From positions 71,554,119-71,618,118 of the forward strand of contig OZ025248.1 in NCBI GenBank assembly GCA_964019135.1: 64,000 nucleotides of DNA. The letters are read 5' to 3'. Below the pieces are notes generated by a model. That model was not told where the DNA came from. It saw nothing but the letters and a program-made list of their open reading frames with translations, and made no database searches. The stretch is from Arenicola marina. Lineage: Eukaryota > Annelida > Polychaeta > Arenicolidae. The first letter of the stretch is position 1. Every line of letters starts with the position of its first letter. Of the stretch, positions 1 through 9,799 are shown one piece after another. Position numbers and translations under genes: made by a program.

Positions 1-328
1 GAGAACGTTACCACAACATTAGATCACAATTCGCATTTTTACATTTGCATCGAGAACGGTACCACCACATTAGATAACAGTTTGTATATTAACGTTTGCA
101 TCGAGAACGTTTTGGCAACATTAGATAACAATTCGCATTTCAACGTTAGCATCGAGCACGGTGCCACAACATTATATAACAGTTTGTATATTAACGTTTG
201 CATCGAGAACGGTACCACAACATTAGATTACAGTTCGCATATTAACGTTTTCATTGAGAGCGTTACCCCAATATTATATAACAGTTTGTATATTAATGTT
301 TGCATCGAGAACGTTTTGGCAAAAATAG
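1..328. repeat. 51-bp minisatellite, about 6.5 copies
   Basis: Units begin with GAGAACG at 1, 52, 103, 154, 205, 256 and 307, giving an exact 51-bp period. Two sub-variants alternate, one with TTCGCAT and one with TTTGTAT in the middle. Because 51 is a multiple of three, one + frame stays open through the array (17 residues per unit) and on to 417. No splice signals or homology support coding. The array is cut by the left window edge. Confidence 0.9.
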
Positions 329-440
329 ATACCCAGTGGGCACCCGACGTCGGGAAGACGTCTTATATTGGTCGGTCGGTCGAAGACCACCTGAAGACCA
401 GGTCAAACCCAATTTAGTCTGGTCGCAATGTGGTCTTAAC

Positions 441-515
441 TCAGACGTCCCACGTACGTCATAATTCAGACGTCCCACGTACGTCATAATTCAGACGTCC
501 CACGTCTGTCCTAGC
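441..515. repeat. 25-bp tandem repeat, 3 copies
   Basis: TCAGACGTCCCACGT recurs at 441, 466 and 491 with a 25-bp period. The unit contains overlapping ACGT/GACGTC palindromes. No gene is visible in the surrounding 330-780. Confidence 0.85.
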
Positions 516-805
516 TAACTTGGTTGGGCTCGGGTATGGGATATAAGCCTATACTTGCATTCATCCAAAATGCTCCCTTTTCACGTTTACTAATATCTCG
601 ATTGCGACTATGAAATCGATCAGATTGACGCTAACTGCTTACGCGGAATAATATATTTCCAATATTTGCCAGATTTATCATTTATTGAATTCAAGGAAAA
701 TTCAATATACGAAAACATGTTTGCTTGAAACAAAGTGTTCACTGTATGGAACCGACATTTAAGGACTTAATATAAAGAAGGGATGGCGTCCTACCCGTAT
801 GAAAA

Positions 806-876
806 TATACCATGGTTTACCATGGTAAGCCATGCTATACCATGGTATAGCATGGTATACCTTACCATGGTATACC
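806..876. repeat. Palindromic TACCATGGTA cluster
   Basis: Several overlapping copies of ACCATGGT and GCATGGTATACC lie within 70 bp and can fold on themselves. The same motif family forms the larger cluster at 3528-3797. Low-complexity G/C runs follow at 1081-1097. Confidence 0.8.
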
Positions 877-1139
877 TCCAGAGGAGGACTCCGAAAATGT
901 GCGTTTGTAGAGCGAGTTTCCCGGGGAATATAATAAACCGAGCGGGCTCGGTCCAAAGAAAAAAAATCCCCTTCCGAGCGGATATTTTCGCGTTCAAACG
1001 TATGAGCCGATTTTCGGGGTGAAACGCCCCTTACAAGCGTATTTTGGCGGTCAAGTAGGGGTTTACCGCGGACTCCCTCTGCCCCCCCCCCCCCCCACCC
1101 CAGCCGCAAACCCAATAATGTACTGAGTCCCCCCACCCT

Positions 1140-1272
1140 AGCCCCAGTTCTGTGGCAGTAGGACGGACAAAAATCTGACAGGGCCTGTCAGATTTTTGCC
1201 CGTCCTACAGCCACAGAACTGGGGCTGGCCCTGTCAGATTTTTGCCCGTCCTACAGCCACAGAACTGGGGCT
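1140..1272. repeat. Hairpin with a duplicated right arm
   Basis: The left arm (1140-1183) starts AGCCCCAGTTCTGTGGC. It is the near-perfect reverse complement of 1184-1226, with almost no loop. The right arm is then repeated directly at 1227-1272. This looks like a small foldback element, or a MITE with an extra terminal arm. Confidence 0.85.
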
Positions 1273-1374
1273 ACCCCCACCCCACCCCGTGCCACAGCGC
1301 GCGAAGTGAGCAGTGCGCCACCAGGAGGCATATTACGCTGCCGCCTGGCGGAGATGCGCAGCGGAGATCCCACG

Positions 1375-1384
1375 GCGCATGCGC
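1375..1384. promoter_or_regulatory. NRF-1-like palindrome GCGCATGCGC
   Basis: A perfect GCGCATGCGC palindrome lies in a short GC-rich block (1290-1430). In animals this motif is the NRF-1 core site and is typical of TATA-less promoters. No first exon can be defined downstream, so a promoter role is only suggested. Confidence 0.3.
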
Positions 1385-1757
1385 GAAGTTTTAAAATTAT
1401 TGCGGGAAGGCGAGAGGAGTTCTGCGGCATGTGTATACGATTAGCTTATATTCACGAATATTTGCTTATGTATATGAATGAAAGGTGTGTATTTATAACA
1501 TATTTTTATATCAATATATTTATAGCACCTGAAAACACCCAGGTTTGAGCGTGACACCTTAACATAAGGACAAAAGGAGCCTTTATAAATGGAAATTTGT
1601 TTACAGTCTTGTCAACTGGTCATACCACTCCTCGCCCCCCCCCCCCGTTCCCGCCACCGGCCCGTGTCAGTTGATACAGTACAGGAACCCCAAGCGCCGG
1701 GTGAAATGGCAAACGCCCGAGGTCGATCTGGAGCTTGTAGTTCGATACTGTGTCCCC

Positions 1758-1884
1758 CTATAGCACAGGCGCTCAGATTTGTTGACAAACAATACCCCAA
1801 GGCAAGGGTCAAGCACCTATAAAGAAAGGTGCTTGACCCTTGGTGTATTGTTTGTCAACAAATCTGAGCGCCTGTGCCCTATAG
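1758..1884. repeat. Long hairpin with ~60-bp arms
   Basis: The left arm (1758-1818) runs from CTATAGCACAGGCGCTCAG to GGTCAAGCACCT. The right arm (1827-1884) is its reverse complement with a few small indels. The loop is about 8 nt. This is either a foldback/MITE or a source of a long double-stranded transcript. No protein is encoded. Confidence 0.85.
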
Positions 1885-2704
1885 TATAGGCTATACTGCC
1901 ACACTAACCTGGGGCCATTTTCATGGAACCTAGGTGCGTGCTAGCCGTTCGCCCTATCGCCAATGGCGAAAGCAAATTGTATGGGGCGCAAGGCTGGCCC
2001 ATACATGTCGCCACATTGACGAAAAAAAGAAAATGGCCTGGGTTTTTTTATCAACGATCAAAACACAACTTAGCGAAACTGATTGCCTGCAGTGATACGG
2101 AGGGGGAAAATACAACATATATGTGGCTAATGGGATCTATGTGTGGCTAAAGAAAATTGAAGGTGTTTAGCCACATTGGCTAATTAAAATGAATTTCTAG
2201 AGCACACCCAGTGAAACCATCATCTGTTCTTATGTGTATGAACCTTTGTACAGAGATTGGGACCCATAAGTCCTATTTCCCTCGTTACCATAAGTTACTT
2301 TATTGGTTCCTTTGTACGTACATGTGTCTACTAGTGCTTCAACCTTAGCCCTGACCCTGTTGCATGCCTGGCCCTAATTATTTGGTGATGTTGATGTTCC
2401 GAGGTTGAAGGCCACATGCCGTTCTGTTAACTCAGGGAAACTGTCAATGGCTCAGGGAAAAACCAGGGAATTGTTTTAGTGTTTCATGTGGGAACCATGT
2501 GCCACGGTATGGTCTTGGTTTTCGGCTATACCATTTATAAAATTATCTTTGGTATTTATTTTGCTTCTTACGTAATGTATTAATAAATGTGGTACAAACT
2601 TGTGTATGATATCTTTCCAACATATTACCATCTATGTCTTATAATGCTAAACAACACTGGTGAATAATAATTTACTAAGATGATAAGTGTATCCTTTGTT
2701 ACAG

Positions 2705-2805
2705 ATCAAGTCAGGATAAAATTTTGTGGCAAAGATGTAAAAGAAATTTGCAAGTTAATGCGAGAGAAGATCAGCAATGTGGTACAGACTGGAAAGAAGA
2801 ACTGA
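2705..2805 (+). CDS. Possible terminal exon of an unidentified gene
   Basis: A TTTGTTACAG acceptor precedes 101 bases that read open in phase 1 and end in TGA. The peptide starts DQVRIKFCGKDVKEICKLM and ends TGKKN, which is charged and helix-like. No upstream exon, start or domain could be identified. 1885-2704 and 2806-3527 otherwise show only AT-rich non-coding DNA. It may equally be a chance open frame after a cryptic acceptor. Confidence 0.22.
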
Positions 2806-3527
2806 AGGATCTACTTGTTTTATCAATTGAAATGAATATATTTGTATATAAAGTATTGTTTATATATATGTTATATGCATTGAGTAGTATTCATTTAAAA
2901 GTTGAGTAGTAGTTATGTAGTAGTTCCAAAGTACTGCATGGTAGTGCATCTCATTCTGAGGTGGAATTTGTATGTATCAGTTAGGAATAAGAAAGATTAC
3001 TTTATCAATTCAATTATAACTAGATTATAAGTAGATTCCTGCATATGAGTTAGAGTATGCATATTATTTGGGTAGATATCCAATACAGCTGTTTTTTTCC
3101 ATTATGGCATTTTCTTTCAATTCATTCAAATGTATACATTGTAAACTGAACACAATTGAATTTCAATATTTAAACAAGCATTGTTTTTATTTGGCAAAGT
3201 CCTGTCACTTTAAAAAAAAATTATGTAAAATTTAAAATGTAATGTGTGGAAAATGTGCGTAAAAATGATGCTGCTGTATGGTGTATAATACTATTATTTG
3301 TTGATTTACTTTGTATGTCAATATGCATATAAGCAATGAACATTTCTTTACATAATGGTAGCTTATTTTTCTAATATATCTATATGAGCTAAATATATGT
3401 ATATAATGTGCATGTCACATGTTCACATACTGCACCTTTTTATAATAATACATATATGAAAGCGGATTGTGAATCTTTGTATTCTTTATTCTTGTATTTT
3501 TCAGACTTGATGTCTATTAGTGCCTTA

Positions 3528-3797
3528 GCATACCATGGTATCCATGTAGTAAAGTATCATAGTATACATACCTTGGTAAGATACCATGTTGCATTAGCAT
3601 ACCATGGTACATTATACCATGGTGTTTTGGCGATGGTAATTTACCATGGTAATTTACCATGGTATACCATATGATATTACCATGGTAATTTACCATGGTA
3701 TACCATGCAATATTACCATGGTAAAATACCTTCGCCAAAACACCATGGTAACCATGTCAAAACACCATGGTATACCACGGTAACCATGGTAAAATAC
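3528..3797. repeat. Palindrome-rich foldback element (TACCATGGTA)
   Basis: TACCATGGTA and its variants occur more than ten times. The whole block also has larger symmetry: 3617-3638 (CCATGGTGTTTTGGCGATGG) is the reverse complement of 3727-3748 with one mismatch. The centre (3640-3726) is made of alternating TTACCATGG units. It probably forms a cruciform-capable foldback element. Confidence 0.85.
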
Positions 3798-3971
3798 AAT
3801 ATACATGTATTATCCTATTATATCCTGAATTTATTTCTTTGTTTTACTTATATTGAATTGAATGCAAGGGCTCTAGGGGCCAGGGTATTAGCCGGTGTTT
3901 GTTTGCCGTCCAAAAGCGTTTCCCCGCCCCTTGGATCCTCCACTGGGCTACAAACTGTATCTTTGCTAGTG

Positions 3972-4343
3972 AACATTAATATAAGGTTGAAATAACGGTT
4001 CAACCATGGTTAGATAATGGTTAGCATTTAACGTTAATCTTTGATTTAACGGCTCAAACATGGTTAGATAATGATTGGCATTTAACGTTAAATAATGAGC
4101 ATTAATATAACGTTATTGATATAACGGTTCAACCATGGTTTGCATTTAACGTTAAACATTAATTAATATAACGTTTTTGATTTAACGGTTCAAACATGGT
4201 TAGATAATGATTAGCATTTAACGTTAAATAGTCAACATTAATATAACGTTAACTCAATGAGCAAAAAAATATTTTCTTAACGTTCGTCTAAAACGTTGCA
4301 ATAACGCTACTGCAAACGATAATTTAACGTTAAGTTAATGTTG
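3972..4343. repeat. Degenerate TAACGTTA/GGTTCAACCATGG tandem array
   Basis: Blocks with CATTAATATAACGTT, AACGGTTCAA(A/C)CATGG and TTAGCATTTAACGTTAA recur about four times with irregular spacing. The array ends directly against the breakpoint of the inverted PARP-exon copy at 4358. Confidence 0.75.
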
Positions 4344-4357
4344 GCATGCTATCTGGG

Positions 4358-4548
4358 CGAGTCGTAGCGGGTGCGGCCGTCGCTCTTCAAAGGAGGTTCA
4401 ATGTAGGACTTCCCCTCCACGAATTCACCGACCAGCACTCGACACAGGAACAGGTATTTCAAACCACTCTCGTCGGAAACAACAAAACGGTCCTGGGTCG
4501 AATATTGTGCGCAGGTAGAAAAGTAGACGCCGTATCCAAGTCGAACAG
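4358..4548 (-). pseudogene. Inverted partial copy of the PARP catalytic last exon
   Basis: On the - strand this matches the start of the last exon of the macro-PARP gene (19124-19407). It has the acceptor (CAG before 4548), the same phase, the GYGVYFS segment with the catalytic Tyr, and SYIEPPLKSDGRTRYDS. The frame stays open over about 64 codons with a one-codon deletion. Homology stops abruptly after YDS, and TAG follows two codons later. Missing are the C-terminal strand (the VVDDV to LKM part in the parent) and every upstream exon. The intron next to it is also copied (to about 4925, matching 18900-19123 inverted), so this is a genomic inverted duplication rather than a processed copy. 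Confidence 0.85.
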
Positions 4549-4645
4549 CTAGACAAACAAAAGAGACTCCATTAAAATAATAAATGCTGCAAAATCTCGT
4601 AGCGACCTAGTGCCGTGTGATATTAAAAGCACCAATTAAAGACGC

Positions 4646-4806
4646 GTAAAATGATGTGTAAATTTGATAGAAAGTGGAGCCCACTCAGACCAATATTTGA
4701 ATGATCAGTTTTATAGTCTATTGTATATTTGTATGCCTGTGCCCTGAAATATTTGTACTCAATACCTGCTGGAGATGAAATAGAAAAAAAAAAAAAAAAA
4801 AAAAAA
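4646..4806 (+). mobile_element. Short retroposon with poly(A) tail and target-site duplication
   Basis: A 161-bp insertion ends in about 25 A residues. It is flanked by the direct repeat AATTAAAGACGC at 4634-4645 and 4807-4818. It sits inside the inverted PARP intron copy and is absent from the parental intron near 19020, so it is younger than the duplication. The body resembles the 3' end of a LINE (very 5'-truncated) or a SINE; no RT sequence is present. Confidence 0.8.
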
Positions 4807-4930
4807 AATTAAAGACGCCAATGATTTAGTGGTATACTACCAGCAGTCCTAGCTATACCGAGTACGGGGGAGATTTCTGTGGAGATATAAAGTGACTGCC
4901 CGAACTTTAAGTCATGCTTCCAGCCGTTAG

Positions 4931-6822
4931 CATGTAATCAAACTCATGTTTTTAACAACCTGTCAATGGATTTTATTCTGAAAACCTTGCATTTATCATT
5001 TTGCATGTTTGGCGTTACACTGTTTCGACGTTGGCATACGCACGGTATGTCTGCTAAGCCTAGGCCAACGCAGGGCCGATAATTCATTGCTAGCTGGGTT
5101 GTTGCCAAACGTAACATTGTTCAATTATTTCGCCTACAACGAAATGTACGTTACCTGAGAGTCATCCACTTTTACAGGGTCATTTCACACACCAACTACA
5201 ATGCGATGAAAAAAGGATTGCATGGTCACTTACATTGACACGTTCAATGGACAGAAAGTCCGGTTCCTTGAAGTTTTATGAGCCTTTTTCTACTTCAAAC
5301 GAAAGAATATATGTATATTTTAGGTCGTTTTCTTTTTTTCATGTCTGTCGCACTTAACTGACAAACTGTAATTTGGTTAGGTAGGCATGAATGCCGAGTG
5401 CAAACTTATTACTTACCTACCGGACAATACAATGCTGAACACGGAATGCATTAAGAACAATAAGCATAGCATCCTTGTAACGTACATTTCTAATACATGT
5501 AGAAATGACACCACAACATTATGACACATGTGGTGACTTAACTATTGGACTCCAATTGAAACGACAGTGTCCAAATTTGCCCAAGATGACATGCTAACAG
5601 AAAAACCCCACAGAAACGCATGTTTACGTAAATTAATTTTTCACACAATTCTCACAGTGTTATCGAGAATCAGTATCAGACGATAGGTGATCAACCGATA
5701 AATCAGCTGATAGCTTTTCACAAAAAATAAAATAAAAATCCATGACACTCTGTGCTGATATCAATACCTTCTACCGTGTTAACCCAATTTAGTGCGCTTC
5801 ACACGCCTCTGTACATCAGCCTGGAGCTCCTTCACGACACTGACGTTTTGTGCTATTTCAATTTTACGCCTGCCCTATGGTCTTCAACTGTTATCTTTAG
5901 TAATATCATGCAATATCATATAGCATACAATTTGATCTCACATATTTAACAATTTAAATCATGACAAATCCTACTTATCGTCCCGTATCCCCATGGGAAG
6001 GCTCCTGTGTGTATAAGTGCTCGGGAGTTAAGTGTTCAACACCAACGACAAGGAATCATTCGAGTAACACACATCCATGGTAGTAAGGGTTTGTGAGTTA
6101 CCCTCAAGTTTTAACCATTTGCTGGTACTCCTCACCAGCTAGTCCCGTGTGACATTTTCTAGGGAAAACAGTCACGTTGCCGACCATGTAAATTTTTGAC
6201 ATATTTTAAACAGAGAATGGCAACTGACTCCGGTTAAAAGCTACAGCCTTCAAATTATTACATTGCTTCTCAACTAACTAACTCAACTAAGTTCATATAA
6301 TTCTTGTGCTCAATATGCACGTTTTTGCAATTGTCACGTTTTGCTGAAGTTTTTCCCGCTCTCTCGCGGCCATCATGAATTACCAAACACCGAAAAATAC
6401 TGGAGTAGCCACACCATCTTCATGTGGTCTGGAGTGCCCTAAATTCCCTGGTAAGACAAATAAAGAAAAGTTCACTCTTCAAATATATCTGTGATATTTT
6501 CAGTCAACTCTTTTGTTTGATTATCTTTCACAGTGGTAGTTCACCCCCTCTGAGAAATTCATAATTCATAATTCCACACATTCGAGTTGAACGATTGCTT
6601 ATTCTGTACCTTTAGATCATGAATTAGTTTAAAGTTACTGGACAAACCCGTAGTGTACTATTATAGCAACCTCTCGCCACTAATGAGAAACTTCTCGCCA
6701 TAAGTTTTATATTTCATGTCATAAATTAGCATGGAGGGACTTGTGGCCATATTCCTTGAATTGGGCGACTTGGGGCTACTCACCAGCAGGCCGCTTTTAC
6801 TATTGCTGGCGTCGTGATTTCC
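4931..6822. other. No gene recognised
   Basis: AT-rich sequence with frequent stops in all frames. I saw no splice-bounded coding block, repeat array or RNA gene. The remaining homologues of the PARP exons were looked for on the - strand beyond 4925 and not found. Confidence 0.5.
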
Positions 6823-6960
6823 GTTTAGGTATTCTCTACATGTACCCATGCACTCTTTCGTAGAATTAACGAAAATATTTACTTGGTGTCGAGATGAAAA
6901 ATATAGTTAGTGCTTGTTTTATTCACTTGAAACTAAAACTCAATTTGTCAATTTAACGGC
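6823..6960 (+). repeat. Dispersed repeat shared with the PARP intron (copy 1)
   Basis: From CGTTTAGG to CAATTTGTCAATT this segment is similar base for base, with scattered differences, to 10725-10865. That second copy begins immediately downstream of the third macro exon. It is either an old duplicate of PARP intronic DNA or a dispersed element. Confidence 0.75.
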
Positions 6961-7392
6961 AACACGGGAGGAACCGAAAACGCTTTTTGTTATCCTAAGA
7001 TCAGGTTAATTTGACGGTTTCGGTTCTTTTTAGCTGGTAAACTGGAAGGTGAAAACCGGTTCAGTTCCCGGGGTTCAGTTTCCCGATTTCACGTAAATGA
7101 AACACGCACAACATTGACGTAAACTGGTACCAAGGAAGGCCCACAGGACATTTGCTGCATCAGTTCTTTGTGATATGTCCGTCAAAATTAACTTAATAGA
7201 AAGTCAGTTCGAAGTAACAGCTCTATCTATTTATACCAACCACCAACCAATAGTGATTTAAAGAGTATCAGTTCCTAGGGCTGGGACTGTTTCATTGGTT
7301 CGGCTCGTTGTAGGGCCTAATGTATGATATCCTGCCAGTCCGTTTTTGTTTGAAGATTGACGTGGATGCCATGACGACAGAGAAGCTGACCA

Positions 7393-7738
7393 GGGCCCGT
7401 AAGTATAAACCAGCCATGGCGAAAAAAACCGCCCCAAACTCGTAAATTGCCCCGATTTCGCCCTGATTCAGGGCACTTTAAAAAGCAGGTCTTGTTTCAG
7501 GGCCAAAACAGGGCGGAATTAGGGCGTTTTTGGGGCCATTTATCCAAAATGACCATTTGGGGGGGAAAAGGCGAGCAGGGCGTAATTGGGGCGAAATCAG
7601 GGGCAATTTACCGGTTTGGGGCCGTTTTTATCGCCCTGCGGCTTTATACTTACAACCAGAGCAGGAAAATGGCCCTGGCTGGGGCATTTTTTTCGCCCTG
7701 AAATCGCCCTGTTTTGGTCCCATTATACTTACGGGCCC
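7393..7738. mobile_element. MITE-like element with GGGCCCGTAAGTATA ends
   Basis: GGGCCCGTAAGTATA at 7393 is matched by TATACTTACGGGCCC ending at 7738. Inside, GGGGCGAAA/TTTCGCCCTG motifs recur in both orientations, so the symmetry extends well inward. No transposase is encoded; three overlapping + frames are open only because of composition. Confidence 0.8.
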
Positions 7739-8869
7739 AGGGCGCTACGTGGGGCTGAAATCCACCTGAGAAGTCGATTTCAGTCGATGAAGAGCGGTCT
7801 ATACATAATCATGATCTATGACTAGTACGTTTGTGCGCTCCAGGTTGACGTTATGCCGCATCTGTCGCAATGCATAAGAACAAAATTTGCAGTTCATTTG
7901 AGTTAAGTGAGTCACGTGATGCAACTTTGCAAAGTTAATATCAATCGGACAGAAAACACGAATGTAAGGTGTTAACAAATAAGTGATAACTATCAAATAT
8001 CATGCCGCTCCCAGCATGGTTCATACCAAATAGTTCACTTTGCAAGCCCTTCGTCTTCGATGGTCCTCCTGCACTCGGAATTACTTGTAACACTAGACCT
8101 ACACACGAACAGAACATTAATCATATGAACATTGGTCTTTATTACTTGGCTTTATCTGCTATATTTGATTTTGCAACTGTTATGCTCACAATATGTAGGA
8201 GAATCAAGCTCTTTGTGGACTAGTTACGTTATTCTCAGCTGTCGCGCTTAATTTTGCACTGAAACGGGGGCAAATACACCAGGCCCTGCCCCCTCAATCT
8301 CATTTTGAAGCACGGTCCAAACATTACGACCCTCCAAACACTACTTCAGATAGAAGACTTTGCTCCCTTTAATAGCTTAACCCGCTAAATTTTTGTTTCT
8401 GCCGTCTTGACACAGGTAACGGTACTTGTGAACACTTTGAATGACAAATCTATGTAAACCCTAAATCGATGGCTACTCGGAAGATCACGTCAACGGCGGG
8501 ATGGCGGGTAAGGGGTGTATGTGTGAGGGGACCGCTGCAACTCAAGTATCTACGCGACGTGGGGGTGGATCACTGCCAATAAACTGACGACAGGGACCAT
8601 TGAAAAACAAATCAGCACCGGGTGATTCCATACAAACTAGCGTAAGAGCTACACCCGTGATGTGTGATATCAATCCACAATCCGGTCCAGGTTGTATGCG
8701 CCTGCGTATTAGCGCTTTGCGCAGGCGCTATTCTACATTCCCAAGGTAACCATAAACACGGATTCAAACACCAACAAACAGAAATTAACCAAGTGTATGC
8801 GAATGGCACGATGCCGCAACTGTCCGTATAACGCGATGCAAGTGCCTACAACAGAGCGGCGTAAACACA
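7739..8869. other. No gene recognised; one short GC hairpin
   Basis: No coding exon can be supported. A small perfect hairpin (GCGCCTGCG ... CGCAGGCGC) lies at about 8699-8729. The rest is unstructured intergenic DNA. Confidence 0.5.
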
Positions 8870-9036
8870 TATAAAAACTGGAGTGGATCAGTACTGATCA
8901 AGTCTTTTGGTCGTGGCTGCCGACGGGGCTGCCCGCTTAGCACCACTGCTCTTGGTGGAACACCTCAAAACATGGACGCTCCAGTCCGGTACGCAAAGAG
9001 AGTGGGTGCAACCATAAAATCAACAATTCAGTGAAA
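8870..9036 (+). pseudogene. Duplicated promoter and broken first exon of the macro-PARP gene
   Basis: TATAAAAACTGGAGTGG at 8870 matches the TATA box and flank of the real gene at 9675. The following leader (GGCTGCCCGCTTAGCACCA ...) and ATG at about 8971 match the segment ahead of 9800. The coding part drifts within about 12 codons and reaches a stop (TGA) near 9032. The macro-domain exon is then replaced by the 30-bp minisatellite. This is a 5'-end duplication, not a working gene. Confidence 0.75.
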
Positions 9037-9042
9037 CCCGTA

Positions 9043-9494
9043 GCTTGCAATATAGGGGCAATGTATGCATCAGCTTGCAATATAGGGGCAATGTATGCAT
9101 CAGCTTGCAATATAGGGGCAATGAATGCATCGGCTTGCAATATAGGGGCAATGTATGCATCAGCTTGCGATATAGGGGCAATGTATGCATCAGCTTGCAA
9201 TATAGGGGCAATGTATGCATCAGCTTGCAATATAGGGGCAATGTATGCATCGGCTTGCAATATAGGGGCAATGTATGCATCAGCTTGCAATATATGGGCA
9301 ATGTATGCATCAGCTTGCAATATAGGGGCAATGTATGCATCGGCTTGCAATATAGGGGCAATGTATGCATCAGCTTGCGATATAGGGGCAATGTATGCAT
9401 CAGCTTGCAATATAGGGGCAATGTATGCATCAGCTTACAATATAGGGGCAATGTATGCATCAGCTTGCAATATAGGGGCAATGTATGCATCAGC
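9043..9494. repeat. 30-bp minisatellite, 15 copies
   Basis: Units start GCTTGCAATATAGGGGCAA and end ATGCATCA, with a strict 30-bp period and only single-base variants (CGATA, GAATG, ATATGGG). Because 30 is a multiple of three and the unit lacks stops in several frames, long frames stay open on both strands (for example repeating NIGAMYASAC). These have no start context, splice signals or homology and are not taken as genes. Confidence 0.95.
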
Positions 9495-9674
9495 TGACAA
9501 TGAAAAACTGACATTTGGGAATTATAATTCGACATCATAACCCAATTTGAAAATACATGTATAAGTAGATTAATTAGAAGTTGTGGGTGTCACAACCATC
9601 TTCATCGCATGATATAGGTCATGAAGTGCTCATCAAGCATCATCGTTGGTAGTACATCAGAACGAGATAACAAT

Positions 9675-9681
9675 TATAAAA
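9675..9681 (+). promoter_or_regulatory. TATA box of the macro-PARP gene
   Basis: TATAAAA lies 119 bp upstream of the ATG at 9800. The flanking bases ACTGGAGTGG are also kept in the duplicated 5' end at 8870, which supports a conserved core promoter. The transcription start would fall near 9705-9715. Confidence 0.55.
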
Positions 9682-9799
9682 ACTGGAGTGGTTTGGCCAA
9701 AGTGCGGGGAGTACAGCATTATTGCACAGGTCCTTTGGGCGTGATTGTCGGCTGGGCTGCCCGCTCAGTACCACCGCTTTTGGTGGAACATCTCAAAAC

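Noticed and set aside
82..417. 111-codon open frame over the 51-bp repeat
   Set aside because: Openness follows from the period being a multiple of three; no splice sites, codon bias or family.
4346..4552. + strand frame of 68 codons
   Set aside because: Antisense shadow of the inverted PARP exon copy.
8937..9540. Four long open frames on both strands over the 30-bp repeat
   Set aside because: All are translations of one minisatellite; no independent coding evidence.
9722..9799. In-frame extension of the macro-PARP start upstream of ATG 9800
   Set aside because: The frame begins with a non-ATG codon and lies in the leader after the TATA box; 9800 is the first in-frame ATG.
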